Shown here piece after piece: positions 8,325-16,960 of a DNA stretch of 64,000 nt (position 1 is its first letter; every line of letters begins with the position of its first letter). The translations under genes and the position numbers were made by a program. The stretch lies in contig NZ_JAWLCI010000023.1 in NCBI RefSeq assembly GCF_041687215.1, forward strand, positions 1 through 64,000. The letters run 5' to 3'. The DNA is from Mariniphaga sp041687215. Lineage in GTDB: Bacteria; Bacteroidota; Bacteroidia; Bacteroidales; Prolixibacteraceae. The notes under the pieces are model-generated. The model saw only the letters and a list, made by a program, of their open reading frames with translations, had not been told where the DNA came from and searched no databases.

Positions 8325-8546
8325 ATGATACTTAAAGAAAATATAAAAGCTAAAGTTGATAAACTCGATAACTACGAACTGAGAGTGGTCGAGTTAGTAA
8401 TTGATTCTTTAAGAAGAAAAAATCCGGCCATTGAAAAAAAAACAATATCCTCAAAAAAACACCCTTACCAACAGGTTATCAAATTGATGAAGAACCATCA
8501 ACTGACTTCAAATGATATTAACCTGGGACGTGAAGACAGATTATGA
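8325..8546 (+). CDS. Antitoxin of a PIN-domain toxin-antitoxin pair
   Basis: 73-aa protein located just before a PIN-domain toxin gene. It has a helical N-terminal part (AKVDKLDNYELRVVELVIDSLRR) and a basic, probably unstructured C-terminus (KKHPYQQVIKLMKNHQLTSN, DINLGREDRL), the usual layout of VapB-like antitoxins that fold on the toxin. Its stop overlaps an ATG (8543) in ATGA fashion, the normal coupling to a toxin gene, but here that ATG begins a leader element and the toxin starts 139 bp later. Family assignment is by size, context and pattern only. Confidence 0.7.
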   Translation: MILKENIKAKVDKLDNYELRVVELVIDSLRRKNPAIEKKTISSKKHPYQQVIKLMKNHQLTSNDINLGREDRL

Positions 8547-8684
8547 AACGAGCATGTAATCCGCCAGTTGGCGGAACACCCAGCAGAATGATTAAACCCG
8601 ATAGTTCTCGATACGCGAGTTCTCACAAAGTGATGCCTTATGGCGCATACTATACCTTTAAAAACAGACAATTTTAATAGTATG
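8543..8684 (+). promoter_or_regulatory. Dispersed leader element, copy V (before the PIN toxin)
   Basis: 142-nt element starting ATGAAACGAGCATGTAA and ending in the toxin start codon. Its 3' part has the inverted repeat CATACTAT ... ATAGTATG (8646-8653 and 8677-8684), so the ATG of the toxin lies in the 3' arm. It resembles elements at 22753-22850 and 50591-50696. This copy has two extra blocks: TCCGCCA-GT-TGGCGGA (8559-8574) and a TCAC-AAA-GTGA stem near 8622-8632. The first ATG opens a 44-codon frame ending before the toxin. Confidence 0.65.
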
Positions 8685-9116
8685 AATTTATTTTTCGACA
8701 CATCAGCCCTGGTAAAGCTTTTTAGCGATGAAACAGGTTCTGAGACCGTAAAAGAACTTGTAACAGATCCTGCAAATCATATTTATGCACTCGATTTGGC
8801 ATTAATTGAACTACAAAGTGCAGTTTACAGAAAATACAGGAACAATCAAATTCATGAAGAAAACCTTGAAAAAATTCAAAATGCCATTGAAAAACAAATG
8901 ACGTATTTTAACTTAATTCCAATAGGTTCTGACATAATGAAAGAAGCATTTGAATTAATAAAAAAGTTTGGAAAAACTTCCGGATTAAGAACACTTGATG
9001 CGCTACATGTAGCTGGTTGGAGAATTATTGCCGAACTGGATTGGACTTTTGTTTCATCAGATAAAAATCAATTAAACGTAGTTACACAATTGAATCATAA
9101 ATCCATAGATGTATAA
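8682..9116 (+). CDS. vapC: PIN-domain ribonuclease toxin (VapC-like)
   Basis: 144-aa PIN-domain protein. The four acidic positions of the family are present: Asp6 in FFDTSALVKLF, Glu in LALIELQSAVYRKYR, Asp in LRTLDALHVA and the final Asp in FVSSDKNQL, so the Mg-dependent ribonuclease site looks intact. The frame is open from 8640, but the residues before 8682 belong to the leader element and the typical start MNLFFDTSALVKLF begins at 8682. Toxin and antitoxin genes are 135 bp apart instead of overlapping, because the leader element lies between them; expression of the toxin may therefore be uncoupled from that of its antitoxin. Confidence 0.88.
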   Translation: MNLFFDTSALVKLFSDETGSETVKELVTDPANHIYALDLALIELQSAVYRKYRNNQIHEENLEKIQNAIEKQMTYFNLIPIGSDIMKEAFELIKKFGKTSGLRTLDALHVAGWRIIAELDWTFVSSDKNQLNVVTQLNHKSIDV

Positions 9117-9189
9117 ATAAACGTAGGATTACATATTATTAGCCGTCACGCCCCACCATTACCCAACTGCCCTTTGCACACGAAGTAAA

Positions 9190-9243
9190 CCCGAAACCCG
9201 GAACCCGAAACCTGCAACCTGGAACTTGGAACCTGCAACCTGT
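9190..9243. repeat. Degenerate heptamer tract (GGAACCT/GCAACCT)
   Basis: About seven imperfect 7-bp units (CCCGAAA, CCCGGAA, CCCGAAA, CCTGCAA, CCTGGAA and so on) in the gap between the toxin gene and the metallophosphoesterase gene. Similar tracts occur at 5097-5168 and 8190-8225. Non-coding; function unknown. Confidence 0.65.
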
Positions 9244-9303
9244 AAAACAAAAACCGCCGGAAATTTATATATTGAGCCGCAATAAATTTACAGAACGCAA
9301 ATC

Positions 9304-10416
9304 ATGTTTCATTTATATATTACCCTTGCTTTTATTATTCCAAACATTTATGTTTTTTTTCGCATAAAAAACCTGTTTATTTCCAAAAGTTACCGACGTT
9401 GGTATATCGCGGTTTATTTGCTGCTGGCCATTATTTATCCAGTATCTCAGAACTTTTTAAGGCATAATACCGATTTTATTTCGCAATTTTTATCAACCGT
9501 TGCAGGCTATATTTTGCCCTTTTTTCTGTACCTTTTTTTATCGGTACTTGTTTTCGATTTATTTTTATTGCTAAACCTGATTTTCAAAAAAGTTTCGGCA
9601 GAACTTCGAAAAAGTTTTTCATTTCGACTGATTGCATTTTCTTCCATACTGTTTATATCAATGGCAACAGTAATTGGCGGCGTTATCAATGTAAATACCA
9701 TCCGGGTTTCAAAATATAACATCGTTATTCCGAAAAAGAGCTCGGATATTGAAAAACTGCGGGTGGCTTTTGTTGCCGATTTTCATATCCAGGAAAAAAC
9801 CAGGCAGAGTTTTGTGAATCAATTTGTACGAAAGGTAAATGCGCTGCAACCCGATATTATGCTGTATGGTGGCGATATTGTTGAAGGCCGGGGCGAAACT
9901 GCAACTTCAGTGGAAATTGAATCGGCACTAAAAAGTATTCAAACAAAATACGGGGCATTTGGAGTGCTCGGAAATCATGAATTTTATGCAAGGCAGGATG
10001 ATGGGATTTTTTTCGAAAAAGCAGGAATAACCCTGCTTAACGATTCAATTATCAAATTAAACGATTCGTTTTACCTGGCAGGAAGATACGATGAGCATTT
10101 CAGAAGCCGTAAAACGGTGCGCGAAGTTTTGGGAACCAACCCGGCTGATTTGCCCCTGATTCTGTTGGATCACCGCCCCACACAATTGCAGGAAGTGAGC
10201 CAAACACCGGTTGACGCGCAATTTTCGGGACATACACATAACGGACAACTTTTTCCGTTGAATTTTATTATTGGCCGGATGTACGACCTGAGTTGGGGAT
10301 ACAGGAAAATAGAAAATACGCATTTTTTTGTGACCAGCGGGTTGCGCTTGTGGGGGCCACCGGTTAAAACCGCCGGAAAATCGGAAATCATGCTGGTTGA
10401 TTTTACTTTTGAATAA
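9304..10416 (+). CDS. Membrane-anchored metallophosphoesterase (YkuE/YaeI-like)
   Basis: 370-aa protein. The first 150 residues hold four hydrophobic segments (about 2-20, 34-52, 62-92 and 107-127); the rest is a calcineurin-like phosphoesterase on the outer face of the inner membrane. Metal-binding motifs are complete: DFHIQ (Asp-x-His), YGGDIV, GNHEFY, the lone His in LLDHRPTQL, and GHTHNGQ near the end. Such proteins hydrolyse phosphoester bonds in lipids or cell-wall precursors; YaeI/YkuE-type members have been studied as membrane-linked phosphodiesterases, and the true substrate here is unknown. It stands alone before the glucarate operon, 62 bp from the permease gene on the same strand, so read-through is possible. 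Confidence 0.88.
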   Translation: MFHLYITLAFIIPNIYVFFRIKNLFISKSYRRWYIAVYLLLAIIYPVSQNFLRHNTDFISQFLSTVAGYILPFFLYLFLSVLVFDLFLLLNLIFKKVSAELRKSFSFRLIAFSSILFISMATVIGGVINVNTIRVSKYNIVIPKKSSDIEKLRVAFVADFHIQEKTRQSFVNQFVRKVNALQPDIMLYGGDIVEGRGETATSVEIESALKSIQTKYGAFGVLGNHEFYARQDDGIFFEKAGITLLNDSIIKLNDSFYLAGRYDEHFRSRKTVREVLGTNPADLPLILLDHRPTQLQEVSQTPVDAQFSGHTHNGQLFPLNFIIGRMYDLSWGYRKIENTHFFVTSGLRLWGPPVKTAGKSEIMLVDFTFE

Positions 10417-10478
10417 ATTGCTGCCTGAAAAATTTCTTTTACATTTAACCTGTAAAGCGTAAGGTTGATTAAAAGATT

Positions 10479-11912
10479 ATGGATCCAATTCTTATAATTT
10501 TAGCAGGAACAGTAGTGGTTTTATTTTGCATTATCGTGTTAAAACTTCATGCTGTTATTTCGCTGCTCATTGCCGCCATGGTAACCGGTCTGCTTACCTC
10601 TCCCGAACTCATTTACAACTATGCCGTTCACAGCGGGGTTTCGGAACAGGAAGCGCAATCCATGTCAGCAATGGGAATTGGAACCCGGCTGGCAACGGCT
10701 TTTGGAAACACAAGCGGAAAAATTGGTATCCTCATCGCGTTCGCTTCCATAATTGGAACCTCGCTGATGAAAAGCGGCGCCGCCGAGCGTATTGTCCGCG
10801 GGTTGCTGCAACTGTTTGGGAAAAAGAATACTTCGCTGGCGCTGTTATCCGGAAGTTTTACATTGGCTATTCCGGTTTTTTTCGACACGGTGTTTTACCT
10901 GATGATTCCCATTGTAAAATCGATGGGAGTGCGAAATCCCAAAAAGTTCGGCCTTTATTTAATGGCGGTTATTGCCGGTGGGGTTATGGCACATTCCCTG
11001 GTTCCGCCAACTCCCGGGCCTTTATTTGTTGCCGAAGAAATGGGGATTGATATTGGCACCATGATAATCGGCGGACTGGTTATCGGGATAATTACCGTTG
11101 CCGGCGGATATGCCTACTCGGTTTGGGTAACCCGGAAATGGGATTTACCCATGCGCGATACGCCCGATATCAGCATGGAAGATTTAAAGAAGTTTTCTGA
11201 CCAGGAAAACAAGGATTTACCGCGGTTATGGATTTCGGTTTTCCCCATTTTATTGCCCATTGTTTTAATCACCGGTAATACAATTTCAAAAATGCTGGTG
11301 AGCCGAACAAACGCCAACCTGAATTCATTTCAGCAAGGCATTGCAGAAGTTTTCGCAACTGTGGGCGATGCAAATATTGCGCTTGCCATTTCTTCATTCA
11401 TTGCCCTGTATTTACTCTGGTCTAAAATAAAAGAGGTACCAAAATTTAAAAAATTTGTATTCGAATCGTTAACCAGCGCCGGAATTATTATTCTGATAAC
11501 CGCATCGGGAGGGGCTTTCGGACAAATGATGCAGCAAACCGGAATTGGAATCAGGATTGAAGGATTGGCCGCAAATTACCACATGGCACTTTTGCCCATG
11601 GCATTTTTTATTACAGCCGCCGTGCGAACGGCACAGGGAAGTGCAACCGTTGCCATGGTAACAGCCATAGGAATTATGAGCGGGTTGGCCGGCTCCGGGT
11701 TGCAGTTTCATCCGGTTTACCTGGCCATGGCCATTGGCTGCGGTTCTAAAATATTTGCCTGGATGAACGACAGCGGGTACTGGATTATCACAAAAATGAG
11801 CGGAATGGAAGAAAAAGAAACGATTCGTTATTTTTCGATGCTGTTACTGGTGATGGGATTTACCGGGTTGATTGCGGTTATGATTTTGTCGAAAGTTTTA
11901 CCTTTGGTTTAA
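10479..11912 (+). CDS. GntP-family sugar-acid permease
   Basis: 477-aa integral membrane transporter of the GntP (gluconate:H+ symporter) family, with about 12-14 hydrophobic segments and the family segment HSLVPPTPGPLFVAEEMGID near residues 172-191. It is the first gene of an operon that encodes galactarate and glucarate degradation, so D-galactarate or D-glucarate uptake is the likely job; E. coli uses a different (MFS) carrier for these acids, so the substrate is inferred from context. Its TAA directly abuts the ATG of garD with no gap. Confidence 0.9.
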   Translation: MDPILIILAGTVVVLFCIIVLKLHAVISLLIAAMVTGLLTSPELIYNYAVHSGVSEQEAQSMSAMGIGTRLATAFGNTSGKIGILIAFASIIGTSLMKSGAAERIVRGLLQLFGKKNTSLALLSGSFTLAIPVFFDTVFYLMIPIVKSMGVRNPKKFGLYLMAVIAGGVMAHSLVPPTPGPLFVAEEMGIDIGTMIIGGLVIGIITVAGGYAYSVWVTRKWDLPMRDTPDISMEDLKKFSDQENKDLPRLWISVFPILLPIVLITGNTISKMLVSRTNANLNSFQQGIAEVFATVGDANIALAISSFIALYLLWSKIKEVPKFKKFVFESLTSAGIIILITASGGAFGQMMQQTGIGIRIEGLAANYHMALLPMAFFITAAVRTAQGSATVAMVTAIGIMSGLAGSGLQFHPVYLAMAIGCGSKIFAWMNDSGYWIITKMSGMEEKETIRYFSMLLLVMGFTGLIAVMILSKVLPLV

Positions 11913-13472
11913 ATGAACGAATCGGATACACATATCGTAATTCAAACCACTGAAACCGATAACGTTGGAATAATTGTCCATTCAGGTGGAGTAAATAAAG
12001 GCGATACCATTAAAAACGGAATTCAGCTTCGTGATAACATCCCCATGGGACATAAAGTGGCTTTGCAAAATATAGGTGAAGGGAAAAAAATTATCCGTTA
12101 CGGGCAAATCATTGGTTTTGCGAATTGCGAAATACAAAAAGGCGAATGGGTAAATGAAACAAAAATAGTACAACCCGAAGCCCCTGATTTGAATTCGATT
12201 CCGATGCCCGCTTTTATACCTCAAAAACCTGAACAACTGGAAGGTTATACTTTTTTGGGTTACCGGAATCAGGATGGCAGTGTGGGAACAAAAAACGTAT
12301 TGGGAATAACTACAAGTGTTCAGTGTGTGGCCGGGTTTACGCAATTTGTTGTAAAAAAAATAAAGCAGGAAATCCTTTCGAAATATCCAAATGTGGATGA
12401 TGTAGTTACGTTAAACCACACCTACGGATGCGGGATTGCCATAAATGTTCCTGCTGCAGTTATTCCAATTAGGACCATTCAGAATATTTCAACCAATCCG
12501 AATTTTGGAGGAGAGGTATTAATTATCGGGCTGGGTTGTGAAAAACTGCGTCCCGAAAGTCTTTTACTTGCCAACGGAACTGCAACGGATTCTCCCGCCA
12601 CTCCTAAAAATTCAAATATCATGGTCATGCAGGATGATGCGTTTTCCGGGTTTAATGCCATGGTGGAAGGAATTATGCAGATGGCCGAAAAGCAATTGAA
12701 AAAACTTAACCGGCGCAAACGGGAAATTTGCCCAGCATCGGAGTTGGTGGTTGGAATGCAATGTGGCGGAAGTGATGCGTTTTCGGGAATAACATCGAAT
12801 CCCGCAGCCGGTTTTGCCGCAGATTTAATTGTGCGTGCCGGTGGAAGTGTGCTGTTTTCGGAGGTGACTGAAGTACGGGATGCAGTTCATTTGCTGGTTC
12901 CAAGAGCCATAAATGCAGAAGTAGGAAATGCCCTGATTAACGAAATGAAATGGTATGACGATTATCTGGTGCAGGGGCAGGCTTACAGAAGTGCGAATCC
13001 GGCTCCCGGGAATAAAACCGGCGGATTAAGTAATATTGTGGAAAAAGCGCTGGGTTCAGTGGCAAAATCGGGCACCAGTCCAATTGTTGATGTTTTGGGG
13101 CCCGGGGAAAAAATTCGCCGGAAAGGATTGATTTTTGCCGCCACTCCGGCCAGCGATTTTATTTGCGGAACCCTGCAACTGGCTGCCGGAATGAACATGC
13201 ACGTATTTATGACCGGAAGGGGAACGCCGTACGGATTGTCAATGGTACCGGTTATAAAAGTAGGCTCCAACTCGAAATTGAGCACCCGCTGGTTCGATAT
13301 CATTGATTTGGATGCCGGACAAATTGCCACCGGAGAAAAAACAACCGAAGAAATGGGCTGGGAACTTTTTCATCTGATTTTAGAGGTGGCCAGCGGTAAA
13401 AAAACTGTCGCCTGCGATAAACTGGGGTTACACAACGATTTGGTTTTATTTAATCCCGGGCCGGTTACCTGA
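11913..13472 (+). CDS. garD: Galactarate dehydratase
   Basis: 519-aa protein that matches E. coli GarD closely along its length as I remember that sequence: the N-terminal SAF-like domain (about 1-105) with DNVGIIVHSGGVNKGD, LEGYTFLGYRNQDGSVGTKN, HTYGCGIAIN, NPNFGGEVLIIGLGCEKL, CPASELVVGMQCGGSDAFSG, and the same C-terminal ending NPGPVT. It dehydrates D-galactarate to 5-keto-4-deoxy-D-glucarate, a metal-dependent reaction. The close match favours galactarate over altronate (UxaA). It starts immediately after the permease stop, and garR follows 37 bp later. Length is typical (E. coli GarD has 523 aa). Confidence 0.95.
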   Translation: MNESDTHIVIQTTETDNVGIIVHSGGVNKGDTIKNGIQLRDNIPMGHKVALQNIGEGKKIIRYGQIIGFANCEIQKGEWVNETKIVQPEAPDLNSIPMPAFIPQKPEQLEGYTFLGYRNQDGSVGTKNVLGITTSVQCVAGFTQFVVKKIKQEILSKYPNVDDVVTLNHTYGCGIAINVPAAVIPIRTIQNISTNPNFGGEVLIIGLGCEKLRPESLLLANGTATDSPATPKNSNIMVMQDDAFSGFNAMVEGIMQMAEKQLKKLNRRKREICPASELVVGMQCGGSDAFSGITSNPAAGFAADLIVRAGGSVLFSEVTEVRDAVHLLVPRAINAEVGNALINEMKWYDDYLVQGQAYRSANPAPGNKTGGLSNIVEKALGSVAKSGTSPIVDVLGPGEKIRRKGLIFAATPASDFICGTLQLAAGMNMHVFMTGRGTPYGLSMVPVIKVGSNSKLSTRWFDIIDLDAGQIATGEKTTEEMGWELFHLILEVASGKKTVACDKLGLHNDLVLFNPGPVT

Positions 13473-13509
13473 AAAAGGAAATTATAAATTCAAATTAAAT
13501 AGTAAAAAA

Positions 13510-14391
13510 ATGAAAATAGGATTTATCGGATTAGGAATTATGGGGAAACCCATGGCAAAAAATTTACTGAAAGCAGGTCACGAATTAATCGTTCTGAACA
13601 AAAACAAAAGCGCTGGTGAGTTGAAGGCGCTCGGCGCTGAATCAGCAGAAACACCGGCTGAACTCGCCTCAAAAACAAAGACGATAATTACGATGCTTCC
13701 CAATTCGCCTGAAGTGAAGGAAGTTGCCCTGGGGAAAAACGGGTTGATTGAAGGCGCAACGAAAGGTTCGGTGTTAATCGATATGAGCTCGATTGCACCG
13801 CTGGCCAGCAGGGAAATTGCTGAAGCGCTCTCGAAAAATGGCGTTGAAATGCTGGATGCTCCGGTGAGCGGTGGCGAACCCAAAGCAATTGAAGGAACCA
13901 TTGCGGTAATGGTTGGAGGGAAAAAGGAAGTGTTTGATGCCAACTACGACATTATGATGGCGATGGCCAGCTCGGTGGTTTATGTTGGCGAAATTGGCGC
14001 GGGCAACATGGCCAAACTTTGCAACCAGATAGTGGTTGCCTTAAATATTGCCGCGGTTTCAGAAGCGATGGTTTTGGCGCAGAAAGCGGGAGTGAGTCCC
14101 GATTTGGTATATAAGGCAATCCGCGGCGGGTTAGCCGGAAGCACCGTTATGGATGCAAAAGCACCCATGATGATGGACAGGAATTTTGCCCCGGGATTCC
14201 GGATTGAACTTCATATGAAAGACATGAGTAATGTACTGGAAACTTCCCGAAAAGTTGGAGTTCCGCTGCCGCTGGCTTCGCAGGTAATGGAAATTATGCA
14301 GGCCATTAAACAGGATGGTTGCGATGTGGAAGACCACTCGAGCATTGTAAAATTCTACGAAAAAATTGCCAATACCGAAGTTTCGCGGTAA
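13510..14391 (+). CDS. garR: Tartronate semialdehyde reductase (2-hydroxy-3-oxopropionate reductase)
   Basis: 293-aa beta-hydroxyacid dehydrogenase. The NAD(P) fold is marked by IGFIGLGIMGKPMAKNL (3-19), substrate binding by DAPVSGGEPKAIEGT (116-130), and the catalytic Lys169 by GAGNMAKLCNQ. It reduces tartronate semialdehyde, the product of GarL, to D-glycerate. Length and motifs are normal. It lies between garD and gudD with gaps of 37 and 39 bp, so all are one transcription unit. No glycerate kinase gene is present in the window, so glycerate must be phosphorylated by an enzyme encoded elsewhere. Confidence 0.93.
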   Translation: MKIGFIGLGIMGKPMAKNLLKAGHELIVLNKNKSAGELKALGAESAETPAELASKTKTIITMLPNSPEVKEVALGKNGLIEGATKGSVLIDMSSIAPLASREIAEALSKNGVEMLDAPVSGGEPKAIEGTIAVMVGGKKEVFDANYDIMMAMASSVVYVGEIGAGNMAKLCNQIVVALNIAAVSEAMVLAQKAGVSPDLVYKAIRGGLAGSTVMDAKAPMMMDRNFAPGFRIELHMKDMSNVLETSRKVGVPLPLASQVMEIMQAIKQDGCDVEDHSSIVKFYEKIANTEVSR

Positions 14392-14430
14392 ACCGTCTTT
14401 TTAAAAAGATAAACTTTAATCCGTTTTTAA

Positions 14431-15759
14431 ATGAGTTTACCAATTGTTACAGAAATGAAAGTTATCCCGGTTGCCGGGTACGACAGTTTTCTGCTCAATT
14501 TAAGCGGCGGTCACGGCCCCGTTTTTATCCGGAATATTGTGGTTTTAAAAGACAATGCCGGAAATACCGGAGTTGGAGAAACACCCGGCGGAGAAGCCAT
14601 TCGGAAAACGCTGGAAGATTCCAAAGAACTTATTATCGGTAGTAAATTGGGAGATCTCAATGTAGTAATGAATACAATCCGGGCCAGATTTGCCGGGTTG
14701 GATGATGGTGGCCGGGGAAACCAGACCTTCGATCAGCGGGTGATGATTCACGTTTTGACGACTGTTGAATCAGCATTCCTGGATCTGACCGGGAAAGTTT
14801 TGGGTGTTCCGGTTGCAACATTGCTTGGCGATGGAATTCAAAGAAAAAAGGTGGAAGTGCTGGGATATCTTTTTTTTGTTGGCGATGCGAAAAAAACAAC
14901 GCTTAATTATCCGCCGCCGTCAAAAGAAGGTACGTACTGGGAGCAAATTCGCCGGAAGGAAGCATTGGATGCAAAAGGAATTGTTGAACAGGCCAAAGCG
15001 ACAAAAGAACAATTTGGATTTTCCACGTTCAAATTAAAAGGCGGTGTGCTCGACGGACCGGAAGAGTGCGATTGTATGGTTGCCTTGTCGGAAGAATTGC
15101 CCGGCGCGGGGTTGACCATTGACCCAAATGGCGCGTGGAGTTTAAAACAAGCCGTTGAATGGCTGACCCCTTTAAAATCAATACTCACCTACGCCGAAGA
15201 TCCCTGTGGTGCGGAAAACGGTTTTTCAGGAAGGGAAATTATGGCTGAATTCCGCAAGGTAACCGGCATTCCGACCGCAACCAATATGATTGCCACCAAC
15301 TTTACAGAATTTGTCCAGGCCATTCAGTTGCAGGCGCTGGATATTCCGCTGGCCGACTGCCATTTCTGGACGATGCAGGGTGCAGTGCGCGTTTCCGCAT
15401 TGTGCGAACTCTGGGGTTTAACGTGGGGCTCTCACAGCAATAACCATTTCGATATTTCGCTGGCCATGATGGCGCACACCGCTGCGGCAGCCAAAGGAAA
15501 AGTAACTCCGATAGATACGCACTGGATTTGGCAGGTGGGTCAGCGACTGACGAAAAAACCCTTCGAAATTACAAACGGGATGATGGAAATTCCGGAACTC
15601 CCCGGGTTGGGAATTGAACTGGATATGAAAAAAGTGGAAGAAGCAAATCAACGCTATAATAAAGTGGGATCGCAAAAAAGAGACGATTCCATTGCCATGC
15701 AATTCCTGAAACCGGGATGGAAGTTTCATCCAAAACGGCCGTGTCTTGTTGTGGATTAA
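14431..15759 (+). CDS. gudD: Glucarate dehydratase
   Basis: 442-aa enolase-superfamily enzyme that converts D-glucarate to 5-keto-4-deoxy-D-glucarate. It aligns well with E. coli GudD from memory: VTEMKVIPVAGYDSFLLNLS at the N-terminus, KLKGG with the catalytic lysines 201 and 203, DPNGAW (Asp231), AEDPCG (Glu256), PTATNMIAT (Asn285), and GSHSNNH with His335; all key residues are kept. Together with garD it lets both galactarate and glucarate enter the same pathway. A dispersed hairpin and 134 bp separate it from garL. Confidence 0.96.
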   Translation: MSLPIVTEMKVIPVAGYDSFLLNLSGGHGPVFIRNIVVLKDNAGNTGVGETPGGEAIRKTLEDSKELIIGSKLGDLNVVMNTIRARFAGLDDGGRGNQTFDQRVMIHVLTTVESAFLDLTGKVLGVPVATLLGDGIQRKKVEVLGYLFFVGDAKKTTLNYPPPSKEGTYWEQIRRKEALDAKGIVEQAKATKEQFGFSTFKLKGGVLDGPEECDCMVALSEELPGAGLTIDPNGAWSLKQAVEWLTPLKSILTYAEDPCGAENGFSGREIMAEFRKVTGIPTATNMIATNFTEFVQAIQLQALDIPLADCHFWTMQGAVRVSALCELWGLTWGSHSNNHFDISLAMMAHTAAAAKGKVTPIDTHWIWQVGQRLTKKPFEITNGMMEIPELPGLGIELDMKKVEEANQRYNKVGSQKRDDSIAMQFLKPGWKFHPKRPCLVVD

Positions 15760-15785
15760 TTGGGAATAAAAATTATGACAGCCAG

Positions 15786-15806
15786 ATGCTGAAATAAATT
15801 CAGCAT
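15786..15806. repeat. ATGCTGAA palindrome between gudD and garL
   Basis: Perfect 8-bp inverted repeat ATGCTGAA-ATAAA-TTCAGCAT, 27 bp after the gudD stop, followed by GACGGGCGATGACC. This type of palindrome is, from memory, a very common dispersed repeat in bacterial intergenic regions. There is no T-run, so it may attenuate but not terminate transcription into garL. Confidence 0.6.
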
Positions 15807-15893
15807 GACGGGCGATGACCATTTTAATATTTAATTAGAGGTTTGTATTGGAGAGCAATAAGGTAATAAGGTAAAAATTATATAAAGTGTACC

Positions 15894-16664
15894 ATGTATA
15901 AAATCAAAAAAAAGCTCCTGAATGGAGAACTGGTGCTGGGAACCATCATTTCGGAAATCCGTAATCCCAATATTGCTTATATGCTGGCGCAATGCGGTTT
16001 TGAGTTTTTCATTATCGACAACGAGCATGGAACGTACAATTACGAAACCATTTCGCACATGATTGCCGCGGCCCGGGGAGCGAACATTTCTGTAATTGTT
16101 AGGATTCCGGAAATCAAACGGGAAAGTATTCTGAAACCCCTCGATGCAGGTGCTGCCGGATTACTTGTTCCTATGGTAAATACCGCCGCCGAAGCACGTG
16201 AAGTTATTCAACATGCCAAATATCCGCCCATGGGAAACCGGGGCGCCGCTTTGCGCCGTCCGCATAATTTGTATGCAAAAGTGAATGCTCCCGACTACCT
16301 GAAACAGGCCAACGAAAATACTTTTATTGCCGTGCAGGCGGAAACCACCACTTCAATCGAAAACATCAGTGAAATTGCTACAGTTGAAGGAGTGGACTGC
16401 ATATTTGTTGGCCCGTTCGATTTATCGATCAGCCTTGGTATTCCGGGGCAAATCAACCATCCGTCCGAAGTGGAAGCCATTGAAAAAGTTGCAGCAGCCT
16501 GCAAAAAACATAACAAAGTAGCCGGAATTTTAATGTTCGAACAGGAAATGCTTACCCGGTGGATAAACAGGGATTTTCGTTTTGCGGTTTACAGCAGCGA
16601 CATTACTATGCTTGCCGATGCTGCTTCAAATGCGGTAAAAGAACTGAAAACATTGAAAAAATAA
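15894..16664 (+). CDS. garL: 5-keto-4-deoxy-D-glucarate aldolase (HpcH/HpaI family)
   Basis: 256-aa class II pyruvate aldolase of the HpcH/HpaI family, the same length as E. coli GarL. Visible are IIDNEHG (42-48) with the catalytic His, RIPEIKRESILKPLDAGAAG, a metal-binding Glu in QAETTTSIENI, and the metal-binding Asp in VGPFDLS. It splits 5-keto-4-deoxy-D-glucarate into pyruvate and tartronate semialdehyde, linking garD/gudD to garR. The last codons and the stop (16652-16664) coincide with the beginning of a fragment of the 157-aa gene family, so the 3' end of garL has been joined to foreign sequence; the protein still looks full length. Confidence 0.9.
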   Translation: MYKIKKKLLNGELVLGTIISEIRNPNIAYMLAQCGFEFFIIDNEHGTYNYETISHMIAAARGANISVIVRIPEIKRESILKPLDAGAAGLLVPMVNTAAEAREVIQHAKYPPMGNRGAALRRPHNLYAKVNAPDYLKQANENTFIAVQAETTTSIENISEIATVEGVDCIFVGPFDLSISLGIPGQINHPSEVEAIEKVAAACKKHNKVAGILMFEQEMLTRWINRDFRFAVYSSDITMLADAASNAVKELKTLKK

Positions 16665-16924
16665 AACGGCATCCATTGGTGTTGAATATTTTGGTATCAG
16701 GGACATTATTCGTTTTCGGTGCCTATGCAGTATTTGGAGGATGGCTGATTCTTGCCTGGTCGGGAGAAGGAATTGGAGCAATTATACTGCATTCAGGTGC
16801 AGCATTTATTACTACCGGAATAATATTTCCCAATTTATTTCCCAACACAGTTGAAGAAAATGCTTCCAACATAAAAGTTGAAACACTGCACGAATTGTTT
16901 TTCCGGGGAAGAAGGAAGAAGTGA
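16652..16924 (+). pseudogene. 3' fragment of the 157-aa membrane protein gene (third copy)
   Basis: Starting at ATTGAAAAAATAAAACGGC (16652), the sequence matches the intact gene from its codons for TIEKIKRHPLVMNILV to near the end, with a few changes (LYPNTVAENA has become LFPNTVEENA). The 5' half is missing. The terminal codons differ, so the frame runs on to a TGA at 16922-16924. No start codon or signal peptide belongs to it. Its downstream tail again carries GAGCAGTCGCAGTTGGCAGT and a GGATGNCATCC hairpin, as for the other copies. Confidence 0.85.
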
Positions 16925-16960
16925 GCAGTCGCAGTTGGCAGTTGGCGAAGAGGAAAGTAA

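Noticed and set aside
16559..16651. Longer N-terminus of the third 157-aa gene copy
   Set aside because: These codons are an alternative frame of garL; the homology begins only at 16652.
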